A stretch of DNA of 64,000 bases, taken from positions 1 to 64,000 of the forward strand of contig JABWCP010000003.1 of the NCBI GenBank assembly GCA_013360215.1. Reading direction: 5' to 3'. Shown piece after piece: positions 1 through 7,995 of the stretch. The stretch comes from a bacterium. GTDB taxonomy: Bacteria > CLD3 > SB21. The position numbers and the translations under genes were made by a program. The number at the start of each line of letters is the position of its first letter. Positions within the stretch are counted from its first letter, which is position 1. The notes below the pieces were generated by a model. That model was not told the origin of the DNA. It saw only the letters and a list, made by a program, of their open reading frames with translations, and did no database searches.

Positions 1-406
1 CCCATACCACGTCAAACGATGCATCCGGAAAATCCGTATGGCAATAATCCATGATTTTAAATTCCGTCTGTTCGGATACACCACGGTCTTTGGCAAAAGC
101 CTCCGCTTGGGCAACTTGCCTATCACTAAGTGTGATTCCTACCGCATGGCAGCCGCGGGTTTTGGCAAGATAAATACTGCTCCCGCCTACACCGCAACCG
201 GCGTCAAGTACCCTATCCGATGATGTAATCCCCACCGCCTCTGCCATCACTTCGTTCATCCGAAGCAGCGACTCGGAAAATGAAGAGACTTTATCGTCCC
301 AATAACCGTAGTGCACGGATAAACTGTTTTTCACATCCCAGTGCAGATGGTAAGCTTTTTCCGTCGCGTGATAATACTCGACTATATTTTTGAGATACGT
401 ATTCAT
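1..406 (-). CDS. SAM-dependent class I methyltransferase, 3' part cut by window edge
   Basis: The reading frame begins at ATG 404-406 on the minus strand and stays open to base 1, so only about 135 N-terminal residues are seen. It contains the SAM-binding motif I (VLDAGCGVGGSS) followed by an acidic/Thr motif (GITLSDRQ) and a post-motif region ending in DASFDVVW. This is the Rossmann-fold Methyltransf_11/cyclopropane-synthase-like arrangement. The substrate cannot be told; the N-terminal segment with YYHATEKAYHLHW and HYGYW resembles small-molecule or lipid methyltransferases of the sterol/tocopherol type. It lies downstream of the desaturase on the same strand, but a terminator at 482-512 separates them, so it is probably transcribed on its own. 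Confidence 0.85.
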   Translation of the reverse strand, partial: MNTYLKNIVEYYHATEKAYHLHWDVKNSLSVHYGYWDDKVSSFSESLLRMNEVMAEAVGITSSDRVLDAGCGVGGSSIYLAKTRGCHAVGITLSDRQVAQAEAFAKDRGVSEQTEFKIMDYCHTDFPDASFDVVW

Positions 407-481
407 AGTGTTACGGTAATTATCCCCTATAACTATAATAATGATCTTTTGATGTTATGCGATCCGTCTGAGCCAACACGC

Positions 482-512
482 AAAAAATTCGCCGCATGTT
501 GGTGCGGCGAAT
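482..512 (-). terminator. Rho-independent terminator of the desaturase gene
   Basis: A perfect 10-bp inverted repeat (487-496 with 503-512, 6-nt loop) is followed on the minus strand by a run of six T (complement of 482-487). It sits about 55 bp past the desaturase stop codon and before the methyltransferase start. Confidence 0.85.
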
Positions 513-566
513 GATAAGAAAAATATTTTAAAAGTAATGACTTTTTTTAAGTCATATCTCAAAATT

Positions 567-1655
567 TTACCCTAATTGTACAGGGATATATCCTACTTTA
601 CGCAGATGGCGTACATGCGACGCCAGCGCCGACCAGAACGACTTATTCTCATAATAAGGTATTCCAAATTCCTGCGCGGTTCGTTTTACGATATCCGAAA
701 TCGCCGGGTAATGCGTATGACAAATATGCGGGAACAAGTGATGCTCTACCTGCAGATTGAGTCCGCCACAAATCCATGTAGCAATTTTACTTTTACGTGA
801 AAAATTAGCAGTCGTTTTCAATTGATGTACAAAAAATTCGTTTTCGAGCATACCGTCTTCGTGCGGCTCGGGAAACTCCATACCTTCCACCACATGTGCC
901 ATTTGGAATACTAATGCCAGCGTAATACCGGTCGTCATGTGCATCACAAGAAATCCTATGATCACCATCCAGAACGGAACCGGCAACACAATAATGGGTA
1001 AAATAAGAAATAGCGTGAAATGCACGAGCTTGAACATAAACATGCTTGCGATGAGCGGCACCGACGGCAGTTTCGTCGTGTACACACCGTTATGCTTCAT
1101 AAACATACGCTGATAGTCTTTGCGCAGGACCCAATTAAGCGATGTGAGCGTATACACCGCAAAAGCGTAGATATACTGAAAACGGTGAATCTTATGCGTC
1201 GGCTGGCTGGGTGCGAGTTTTATCAAAGGACGACCGTCAATATCACGATCCGCACCCGGAATATTGGTATAGGTATGATGAATCACATTGTGATACATGC
1301 GCCACAAATACACACTAGCACCGAAAATTTCAAATGTAAGCCCCATCAGCGTGTTGACCCATTTACGGTGTGACATCGCACCATGAATGGCGTCATGCCC
1401 TACATTGAAGCCGATGCACGCTACTAAAAAGCCCATGAGCATAGCTGCAAGCAAAAGCCCCCATACCGATAAAATACCGGAAATTATAAGGACGTAAGTC
1501 ATCACAGCCAAACTCAAATAAAAGCCACTTTTGATAGCCATATGCAAACCGCCGCGCATGGAAATGCCTTTTTCAGCAAAGTATTGCTGAACGCGTTCCT
1601 TGAGTACCTGGCTAAAAGCGCCTTGTACCGGTGCAAAGGAAATCTTTCGATCCAT
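567..1655 (-). CDS. Membrane fatty acid desaturase (acyl-lipid/acyl-CoA, front-end-like)
   Basis: A 362-residue integral-membrane di-iron desaturase that introduces a double bond into a fatty acyl chain. All three histidine boxes are visible: HDAIH at 87-91 with a further H96, HNVIHH at 122-127, and QVEHH at 302-306. The Gln in the third box (QxxHH) is typical of front-end (delta-5/delta-6, linoleoyl-CoA type) desaturases. The N-terminal cytochrome b5 domain of eukaryotic members is absent, as in bacterial ones. There are hydrophobic pairs around 42-85 and 195-245. On the minus strand a good -10 (TATAAT, 1699-1694) lies about 40 bp upstream of the start, without a clear -35. Likely role: membrane fluidity adaptation. 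Regiospecificity cannot be assigned from sequence alone. Confidence 0.9.
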   Translation of the reverse strand: MDRKISFAPVQGAFSQVLKERVQQYFAEKGISMRGGLHMAIKSGFYLSLAVMTYVLIISGILSVWGLLLAAMLMGFLVACIGFNVGHDAIHGAMSHRKWVNTLMGLTFEIFGASVYLWRMYHNVIHHTYTNIPGADRDIDGRPLIKLAPSQPTHKIHRFQYIYAFAVYTLTSLNWVLRKDYQRMFMKHNGVYTTKLPSVPLIASMFMFKLVHFTLFLILPIIVLPVPFWMVIIGFLVMHMTTGITLALVFQMAHVVEGMEFPEPHEDGMLENEFFVHQLKTTANFSRKSKIATWICGGLNLQVEHHLFPHICHTHYPAISDIVKRTAQEFGIPYYENKSFWSALASHVRHLRKVGYIPVQLG

Positions 1656-1824
1656 TGGAAAAACTTTCTATTTATGATTGGTTAGTGAAACCGATTATAT
1701 CAAGCAGTGTTATCGCGTCGCTTGTAGGACGCGTAATAGTCATAAATTATATTTAAAATCTCAAGTAGAAAAATAAAATTAATTTAAACTACCTAAGTAA
1801 CTAAAAAATTATTGCGTCATCCGT

Positions 1825-1846
1825 TGCGCCTATCTATATTGGCGCA
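1825..1846. promoter_or_regulatory. Inverted repeat in the leader region of the Rieske operon
   Basis: TGCGCC (1825-1830) and GGCGCA (1841-1846) form a 6-bp inverted repeat around a 10-nt AT-rich centre, about 70 bp upstream of the Rieske start. It could be an operator or a weak hairpin; no T-run follows directly. The 260-bp space 1656-1915 otherwise holds AT-rich sequence and presumably the divergent promoters of the desaturase and the respiratory operon. Confidence 0.35.
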
Positions 1847-1915
1847 CTTCTTTTGATCCGAATCAGTCCAATCTTTCTACATAATTGTTTCACAACCTAA
1901 CGCGAGAACCTGTCT

Positions 1916-2383
1916 ATGAAAGACACCAAGGATCCATCGGAGCATATTCATATGCCCGACAAGCGGGATTTTATGCGCACGGTCTTTACGGGCGGCTTTA
2001 TGCTCTGGATCGGCGCATTTTTGTACCCGGTGTATCGTTATCTGAAACCGCGGGTCGAAGAAGATACGGCCAATGCCGTACAATCGGTCGTCGCCGGTAA
2101 AGTAGCCGACTTTGACAAAGTCCGGGCCAAGTTGGTCAAATTTGGAAGCAAACCTGTACTCTTGCTGAAAAACGATGCGGGCGAATTGGTGGCACTTGGC
2201 GCAACCTGCAAGCATCTCGGGTGTACGGTACAGTATGTATCGGACAAGAATCATATTTTTTGCGGATGCCATGGCGGCATCTATGATCTTACCGGAAAAA
2301 ACATTGCCGGGCCGCCGCCGGCGCCTTTAGATAAGTTCAAAGTCGTCACCAACGGAGACGAAATCGTGATTCATCGGGTTTAA
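1916..2383 (+). CDS. Rieske [2Fe-2S] protein of a cytochrome bc-type complex
   Basis: A 155-residue Rieske iron-sulfur subunit, anchored by one N-terminal membrane segment (about 22-40), with its redox domain outside the cytoplasmic membrane. The cluster ligands are clear: CKHLGC (C98, H100, C103) and CGCHG (C116, C118, H119). C103 and C116 are the expected disulfide pair of high-potential Rieske proteins. The length and the short N-terminus match PetC/QcrA forms. It is the first gene of a four-gene operon, 24 bp ahead of cytochrome b, so it should accept electrons from quinol oxidised at the Qo site and pass them to the c-type heme of the third gene or to a soluble carrier. The Shine-Dalgarno before this start is weak. 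Confidence 0.93.
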   Translation: MKDTKDPSEHIHMPDKRDFMRTVFTGGFMLWIGAFLYPVYRYLKPRVEEDTANAVQSVVAGKVADFDKVRAKLVKFGSKPVLLLKNDAGELVALGATCKHLGCTVQYVSDKNHIFCGCHGGIYDLTGKNIAGPPPAPLDKFKVVTNGDEIVIHRV

Positions 2384-2407
2384 TCCATCACTAAACGCAA
2401 AAAAACT

Positions 2408-3514
2408 ATGTCCAACGAAATTGCCAATAAAAACCATGACGATCCGAATATTGCGTTTCTTCCCAAATTTATACGGGAACGCTACGACGTAGGCTGGATA
2501 GTCGCTTTTTTCAAACATAAAGAAGTACCCGTACACAAGCACAGCGTGTGGTATTACATGGGCGGCATCTCCTTATTTTTGTTTATCGTTCAGATCGTGA
2601 CCGGCGTACTGCTGATGGTTCACTACAATGCCGGTGAAGCCCACGCCAGCGTACAAGCCATCATGTCGCAAGTAGACTTCGGCTGGTTGATCCGCTCCAC
2701 ACACAGTTGGTCGGCCAACCTCATGGTCTTTTTCGTATTCCTGCATATGTTCAGTGTGTTTTTTATGAAATCCTACAAATACCCGCGGGAAATGACGTGG
2801 ATGACGGGCATGATTTTGCTTGCCATGTGCCTCGGCTTCGGATTTAGCGGGTATCTTTTGCCGTGGGATCAGTTGGCTTATTTTGCCACACAGATCGGCG
2901 TGAAGACCACTGAAGCCGTCCCGGTGATGGGCGGGTTCATCGCGGACATGCTGCGCGGTGGTAAAGAACTCGGCACGCAAACCATTGAGCGCTTTTACGC
3001 GTTGCACGTGTGGGTGCTGCCGGCGCTTTTTATGATGACGCTGGGTTTGCATTTGCTTTTCGTTCAACTTCAAGGCATTCACGCACCGGAGTTTTTTGAA
3101 AATCAACCCGCCGACAAAAAGAAATACATGAAGTTTTTTCCGGACTTCGCGATCAAAGATGTGTATGTATGGCTGATTGTTATGAATTTTCTCGGCTTGC
3201 TGGCAGTGATGTTTCCCTGGGAACTCGGCGCGGAAGCCGATCCTCTGGCACCGGCTCCGGCAGGTATCAAACCGGAGTGGTATTTCCTCGCCATGTTCCA
3301 GCTGCTCAAACTATTCCCGCCGGAAATCGGACCGATCGAAGGCGAACTTTTCGGAATCATGCTCTTCAGTTTGGTAGGTGCGCTTTGGGCCGCGATACCC
3401 TTTATTGATTCGCGTACGGCGCCGGCATGGCGTTCACGGGCGACATTCTATTTTGGTATCGCATTTTTGACCGGCTTTATCATCTTCACGATGTGGGGCC
3501 ATTATTCGAAATGA
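2408..3514 (+). CDS. Cytochrome b (b6-like) subunit of quinol oxidoreductase
   Basis: A 368-residue polytopic di-heme cytochrome b. The four heme-ligating histidines are H99/H113 and H200/H215. The spacing of the second pair is 15, as in cytochrome b6, rather than 14 as in mitochondrial cytochrome b. The Qo motif PEWYF follows at about residue 277, so the b6 part and the subunit IV part are fused in one chain. About eight hydrophobic segments are visible. The gene lies between the Rieske gene and two CydA-like genes, with short gaps (24 and 29 bp). Together with the Rieske protein it forms the core of a quinol-oxidising complex; no classical cytochrome c1 or f gene is present in the operon. 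Confidence 0.93.
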   Translation: MSNEIANKNHDDPNIAFLPKFIRERYDVGWIVAFFKHKEVPVHKHSVWYYMGGISLFLFIVQIVTGVLLMVHYNAGEAHASVQAIMSQVDFGWLIRSTHSWSANLMVFFVFLHMFSVFFMKSYKYPREMTWMTGMILLAMCLGFGFSGYLLPWDQLAYFATQIGVKTTEAVPVMGGFIADMLRGGKELGTQTIERFYALHVWVLPALFMMTLGLHLLFVQLQGIHAPEFFENQPADKKKYMKFFPDFAIKDVYVWLIVMNFLGLLAVMFPWELGAEADPLAPAPAGIKPEWYFLAMFQLLKLFPPEIGPIEGELFGIMLFSLVGALWAAIPFIDSRTAPAWRSRATFYFGIAFLTGFIIFTMWGHYSK

Positions 3515-3543
3515 AAATTTTATTTCAATGAAAGGGCTCGTAT

Positions 3544-4920
3544 ATGCCTGAATATCCCGTATGGAATGTGGGCGGCGTCGGACATGGGTGGATCATCGGA
3601 TTGATCGCCATGACGCACGTCTATATTTCCCACTTTGCTATCGGTGGCGGATTGTATATGGCCGTCACAGAAGCGTTAGCCGTCAAGCGCAATGATCAAG
3701 CTATGATCGGTTATCTTCGAAGCCATTCTAATTTTTTGCTTTTGCTTACGACCGTACTCGGTGCGATGGGCGGCATCGGTATCTGGTTTGCCGTCGGATT
3801 GGTCAATCCCGCTTCGATCCAGGCTTTGATTCATAATTTTATGTTCTTTTGGGCGATCGAATGGGTGGTCTTTGTGGTCGAAATCGCCATTGCGTTTTTT
3901 TATTACTACTCCTGGGACAAAGTCTCGCCGCAATTTCACGTGAAGTTAGCATGGCTGTATTTTATCATCTCCGCATTTTCCCTCTTGGTGATTAATGGTA
4001 TTCTGACGTTCATGTTGACGCCCGGTAAATGGCTTGAGACCGGTAATGTGTGGGACGGATTTTTTAATCCTTCGTATTTCCCGTCCGTCATCGTTCGCTT
4101 TTTGATCATGTGTACGATTGCCGGTGTGTTTTCGATTTTTACATCCTCGCGCGTCAAAGACGAAAATTTGCGCACCCGCTTATTGCATTATTCGGCCAAA
4201 TGGCTTATGCCTTCGTTTTTCCTGCTGCCGTTCTTTTTATACTGGTATTTCACAAGCCTCCCGGCCGATGTGGCCAAACTTTTGGAAACGGGTATCGCCA
4301 ATATCGGCGCAGGCAATCTTTCCGTGTTGACCCGCGTACTTTTGTTAACCATGCTTTTATCCGTGACGATCTACGTGATCGCATTGGTCGGTCCGTTTTT
4401 CAATCCGAAAATCTTCACTTTCGGATTTAGCGTGGCGATACTGATTCTGGGTTTGATCGTCACCGGTGCCACGGAAAGTATTCGTGAAATGATTCGTAAG
4501 CCGTACACCGTGTACGGTTATTTGTATTCCAACGGCACCTTGAAAAAAGCTTCGGCGGATTCTTCCAATTACGGCATTCTCAAACATTATCCATGGATCG
4601 CCGAAAAAGAAATCACGCCGGCCAATATGAAAACCGTCGGGCAAAAAATATTTCTCGCGCAGTGCCAGAGCTGTCATACACCGACCGGCTATCGTTCGAT
4701 GAAAGATTTGGCCAAAGGCTGGGATCGTGAATTTATCTTTCGCCGTCTAACGACGCTGCCGGCAACGGGCATCATGCCACCTTTTATGGGTGATGAACAG
4801 GAACGCCGTGCATTGGCGGACTATATCGGTGATATTGTGGGCGCGGGTCCATGGCCTCCGACGGATAGCATACCCACAACAACGCCGGCGCCAGCACCGA
4901 CCGCCAGCATCAAAAACTAA
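3544..4920 (+). CDS. CydA-like membrane protein with C-terminal cytochrome c domain
   Basis: A 458-residue protein in two parts. Residues 1 to about 340 form many transmembrane helices resembling cytochrome bd oxidase subunit I (CydA), including an early helix with two histidines (HVYISHFAIGGG). Residues about 360-440 form a mono-heme cytochrome c domain with CQSCH at 374-378 and a distal MPPFM that can give the axial Met. A Pro/Thr/Ala-rich tail ends the protein. Position after Rieske and cytochrome b suggests that heme c replaces cytochrome c1 as electron acceptor, while the CydA-like part is an added membrane module. True quinol oxidase activity is doubtful because no CydB is present. The next gene is a paralogue of the membrane part. 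Confidence 0.82.
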   Translation: MPEYPVWNVGGVGHGWIIGLIAMTHVYISHFAIGGGLYMAVTEALAVKRNDQAMIGYLRSHSNFLLLLTTVLGAMGGIGIWFAVGLVNPASIQALIHNFMFFWAIEWVVFVVEIAIAFFYYYSWDKVSPQFHVKLAWLYFIISAFSLLVINGILTFMLTPGKWLETGNVWDGFFNPSYFPSVIVRFLIMCTIAGVFSIFTSSRVKDENLRTRLLHYSAKWLMPSFFLLPFFLYWYFTSLPADVAKLLETGIANIGAGNLSVLTRVLLLTMLLSVTIYVIALVGPFFNPKIFTFGFSVAILILGLIVTGATESIREMIRKPYTVYGYLYSNGTLKKASADSSNYGILKHYPWIAEKEITPANMKTVGQKIFLAQCQSCHTPTGYRSMKDLAKGWDREFIFRRLTTLPATGIMPPFMGDEQERRALADYIGDIVGAGPWPPTDSIPTTTPAPAPTASIKN

Positions 4921-4930
4921 CCCAGGAATC

Positions 4931-6070
4931 ATGCGTATGCAGAACCAACTCCCCATACCTCATCCCGATCCGCTCGGCGTACCCGGCGACATCGGATTGA
5001 TTCTTTTTTTACTGTATCTCACGTTTTTTTTACACGTCATCCTGATGAATGCACTCCTTGGCGGCGCATTCATGACAGTGATATCCGAATGGATTTCAAG
5101 AAAAACAAATAATCAGCAAACCAAAGATCACCATATCCATCTCGCGGAAAAATTAGGCCATATTCTTCCATTTAGTGTTTCGCTCACGGTATCGATGGGC
5201 ATCGCACCGTTGCTTTTCGTACAAGTGATATACGGGCAATTTTTTTATACCTCGTCCGTACTGATGGCGTGGATATGGCTGTCCGTCGTGTTTCTGATCG
5301 TTATCGGCTATTACAGTTTGTATGCCTACACGCGCGGATTTGAACGATGGGCCAATCGGCGTTATATCTTTATGATCATAAGCTGCGTGATGTTTTTTCT
5401 GATCGCTTTTATCTATGTCAATAATCTCACGCTCATGCAGACACCGCAAAAATGGTTAGACATTTATACTCAAACCAACGGCACAGGGTATCATTGGAAT
5501 ATGGATGAAGCCACCCTGATGCCGCGCTATCTGCATTTCGCATTTTCGGCCATTGCCGTAGCGGGTATGTTGGTTTTGATACTTGGTATGCGTGAGAAAA
5601 AAGATAACGCTCTTTCTTCGTTTATGAAACGTTGGGGCGGAACATGGTTTCTCATCGGCACCGTCGCCAATACCGTTGTCGGATTTATGTTTTATTTTGC
5701 CATCCCGGAAGCGTTGCGTAAAGCCTTCACGGAGGGCACCGGACAAATGTTATTCCTTTCCAGTCATGCATTATTCATCATCGGAACACTGGCTATTGCG
5801 GCCGTAACGTTTCTCAAAGCGAACAACATGATCGGATGGGTCGGCATCACCGCGATGCTCGTGGGTATCGCAGAAAAAGTCATCAGCCGCGATCTGTTGC
5901 GTCAGGAATATCTGAAACAAGTCAACTGGACGCACGCGGTATTACAAACCAAACCGCAAAACGATGTCATCGCGCTCTTTTTTATTTCCTTTGTCGCCGG
6001 TATCGGGTTGCTACTTTGGGTTTATATTCGATACAAAAAAGAAGTCGCTGCGCACACGCAACAATCTTAA
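4931..6070 (+). CDS. CydA-like polytopic membrane subunit, paralogue of the preceding gene's membrane part
   Basis: A 379-residue membrane protein. The start at ATG 4931 is chosen because AGGA lies 5 bases upstream; a longer reading frame from 4790 would overlap the previous gene by 130 bases. It aligns by eye with the membrane part of its upstream neighbour: HVILMNALLGGAFMTVISE against HVYISHFAIGGGLYMAVTE, LMQTPQKWLD against MLTPGKWLE, then a conserved helix with R(F/Y)L. It has no CxxCH motif. It is the last gene of the Rieske operon, and a strong terminator follows 4 bp after the stop. Inference: the two CydA-like proteins form a pseudo-symmetric pair attached to the Rieske/cytochrome b core. 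Confidence 0.78.
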   Translation: MRMQNQLPIPHPDPLGVPGDIGLILFLLYLTFFLHVILMNALLGGAFMTVISEWISRKTNNQQTKDHHIHLAEKLGHILPFSVSLTVSMGIAPLLFVQVIYGQFFYTSSVLMAWIWLSVVFLIVIGYYSLYAYTRGFERWANRRYIFMIISCVMFFLIAFIYVNNLTLMQTPQKWLDIYTQTNGTGYHWNMDEATLMPRYLHFAFSAIAVAGMLVLILGMREKKDNALSSFMKRWGGTWFLIGTVANTVVGFMFYFAIPEALRKAFTEGTGQMLFLSSHALFIIGTLAIAAVTFLKANNMIGWVGITAMLVGIAEKVISRDLLRQEYLKQVNWTHAVLQTKPQNDVIALFFISFVAGIGLLLWVYIRYKKEVAAHTQQS

Positions 6071-6073
6071 ACG

Positions 6074-6107
6074 AAAAACGCCCGATACAATGTCGGGCGT
6101 TTTTTTA
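6074..6107 (+). terminator. Terminator of the Rieske/cytochrome b operon
   Basis: An 8-bp GC-rich stem (6078-6085 with 6093-6100, 7-nt loop) is followed by a run of seven T (6100-6106), directly after the stop of the fourth gene. Confidence 0.93.
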
Positions 6108-6114
6108 TAAAAGA

Positions 6115-6162
6115 CTTCATAATTGAATTTACATGTATTCTTACGACACGCTTGATTCGTTG
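6115..6162. repeat. 48-bp direct repeat, copy 1
   Basis: The sequence from CTTCATAATTGAATTTACAT to CTTGATTCGTTG is repeated exactly at 6273-6320, 158 bp further on. The space between the copies contains TTTGCGGCTTTGCGAGACTG and no gene. The two copies lie in the 297-bp gap between the Rieske-operon terminator and the DedA gene. Confidence 0.9.
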
Positions 6163-6272
6163 GCTATGTTTTGACAAGCATGCGCCACTAACTTATTTCC
6201 AAAGTTTACTTCCCGTTTCTCTTTGCGGCTTTGCGAGACTGAATACAAGCTCGCTAAGGCGCATATCAATTT

Positions 6273-6320
6273 CTTCATAATTGAATTTACATGTATTCTT
6301 ACGACACGCTTGATTCGTTG
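6273..6320. repeat. 48-bp direct repeat, copy 2
   Basis: This is an exact second copy of 6115-6162, in the same orientation. It ends about 48 bp before the stop codon of the DedA gene, which is read from the other strand. Confidence 0.9.
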
Positions 6321-6367
6321 ACAATGACAATAAAAATATGCGATCCTTAATAAGAAGCGCAGTACTT

Positions 6368-7006
6368 TTATAAAATCACTTCGCGTTGTCTTTTTTTCCA
6401 TGCTTTGAAAATCATACCGCTGAGGGCAACGCTTAGAGCAATCATACTCAGGGGATAGAGCCACCGCTGCAGAGTCATAAGGTGACTTGCCCAATGGTTC
6501 ATATACATCGGACTGTAATATCCGATCAACACAAGCGACACCGACTGTATGCTCACAACCGCAGCATCTATAACGATAAATCGTCGAATCGGAAAACGAA
6601 GAAGACCCATAGCAAAATGTATATTTGAACGCAATCCGTACACCCATCGTCCAAAAAATAAAACTTTAGACCCCTGCCGTAAAAAAAGCGCGTCCGCTTT
6701 ACGTATGCGTTCTTCATTGAGTATCCATGAAAACGGACGCACACGCATGAGTTTGTTGCCTAGAATCTGAGCAAAATAGTACTGATACACATCGCTTATC
6801 ACAATACCCGCAAACAACGTCAAAATGGCCGGCGCAGGACTCATTATTCCGCGTTCGATAAGATAACCCGTCGTAATACACATTAGTTCTTCCGGCAACG
6901 GTAACGGGAATATGGTCGTTAATAGTAATAATCCAAATAAACCGGCGTAGCCATACGTCTCAAAATCTCCGCTTAATACGGTAATGACCGTTTGCAGTTC
7001 ACTCAT
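6368..7006 (-). CDS. DedA/SNARE-associated family membrane protein
   Basis: A 212-residue inner-membrane protein of the DedA family (VTT domain), whose members act as lipid scramblases or flippases, for example for undecaprenyl phosphate. The N-terminal reentrant-type segment holds FPLPLPEE, and the signature region FFGRWVYGLRSNIHFAMGLL is present at about 120-140 (normally FxGRxxPGxR; here the Pro is replaced by Tyr). Three or four further hydrophobic helices reach the C-terminus. The start overlaps the stop of the upstream phosphodiesterase-like gene by 4 bp (ATGA), so the two are translationally coupled. The substrate is unknown. Confidence 0.85.
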   Translation of the reverse strand: MSELQTVITVLSGDFETYGYAGLFGLLLLTTIFPLPLPEELMCITTGYLIERGIMSPAPAILTLFAGIVISDVYQYYFAQILGNKLMRVRPFSWILNEERIRKADALFLRQGSKVLFFGRWVYGLRSNIHFAMGLLRFPIRRFIVIDAAVVSIQSVSLVLIGYYSPMYMNHWASHLMTLQRWLYPLSMIALSVALSGMIFKAWKKRQREVIL

Positions 7007-7911
7007 GAGATCATGTTTCCGTTAATGGGTATCGGATTATGGACAATGATTTCTTGCAGCGTCGGTTTTATTCGGATTCCCACGGTTGATAACACGGCGC
7101 AATGATCCGAATACGGACGTTCTGCGTCATTCAGCATGCGTTCACTATCCACCATAGTCAGATCAAGCCGGCTTTGTTTGGGTGTGAGCAAAAACACGTA
7201 GTCGATACGTTCATTGCGATCGTGCATTTTCGGTTTGACATGATAAGAGCGATCTACAAAATAGGTATGGCCGTCCGCCTGTCCGTGCCGCGCAGAAAAG
7301 GTATCTGTAAGCGACTCGCGGAATTGATGTATAGCCCAATGACGGAACACACAATATTCTAATGAAGAAGGAGAGAAATTAAAATCTCCGGCAATCACGC
7401 TTGGAATATGATGTTCTAAACCGGCCACCCAACTTTGGAGCTGGCGCAATTGTTGAAGACGCATTGTGACATGCAACGGTTTTTTACCGGATCCCAGGTG
7501 CGTATTGATCACGCGCACAATGCCTTGTTTAGTATCTATATCCGCGGCTACTGCGCCTTTACCGACGAACCATTCATCCGGCGAAGTAAAACGATGAAAT
7601 CGCAACGTTTGGGTATGCATGATCGGAAACCGTGAAAGCATCAAGAGACCGTTTCCCAAAGGACCGCGCCATGTGCCCCGCCCGGGCTGGTAGACATGGT
7701 ACGGATAACCCGACTCGCGAATTAAAAAATTGGCAATAGAGGGACACCATACTTCCTGCAACAGAATGACATCCGATTTCGATCGATGCAGAGCGGAAGC
7801 GATGCGATCCATACGTGCTTGAATATCACGTGCGATGTGAAGCGGTCCGATCTTGAGTCCCCAGACATTAAACGTGAGTACGCGGAGAGGGAAATTTTTT
7901 GTTTGTTTCAT
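7003..7911 (-). CDS. Endonuclease/exonuclease/phosphatase family protein
   Basis: A 302-residue Mg2+-dependent phosphodiesterase fold. Catalytic motifs run in the usual order: TFNVWG near residue 14, LLQEVW (metal-binding Glu) near 52, NTHLG near 137, GDFN near 176, and the terminal SDHCAV with its essential His near 272. The layout and the TFNVWGL opening are closest to neutral sphingomyelinase-like and other phospholipid or nucleic-acid phosphodiesterases. No signal peptide is obvious, so a cytoplasmic or membrane-associated site is likely. It is coupled by a 4-bp overlap to a DedA-family gene, which hints at a lipid-phosphate role for both, but this is inference. Confidence 0.85.
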   Translation of the reverse strand: MKQTKNFPLRVLTFNVWGLKIGPLHIARDIQARMDRIASALHRSKSDVILLQEVWCPSIANFLIRESGYPYHVYQPGRGTWRGPLGNGLLMLSRFPIMHTQTLRFHRFTSPDEWFVGKGAVAADIDTKQGIVRVINTHLGSGKKPLHVTMRLQQLRQLQSWVAGLEHHIPSVIAGDFNFSPSSLEYCVFRHWAIHQFRESLTDTFSARHGQADGHTYFVDRSYHVKPKMHDRNERIDYVFLLTPKQSRLDLTMVDSERMLNDAERPYSDHCAVLSTVGIRIKPTLQEIIVHNPIPINGNMIS

Positions 7912-7995
7912 GCGCGGTGTTTTCTTTTAAAGAAACAACACGCATGTTATGAGAATAGAATGTTTTCGTTACGAAGAGATTAAATGAGAAATAAC

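Noticed and set aside
4790-4930. Longer N-terminus for the second CydA-like protein
   Set aside because: It would overlap the preceding cytochrome c domain in another frame by 130 bases, while a ribosome-binding site is found at the ATG 4931.
6141-6647. Open frame on the minus strand across the 48-bp repeats
   Set aside because: It overlaps the DedA gene in another frame and has an unusual Cys/Tyr-rich composition without any motif.
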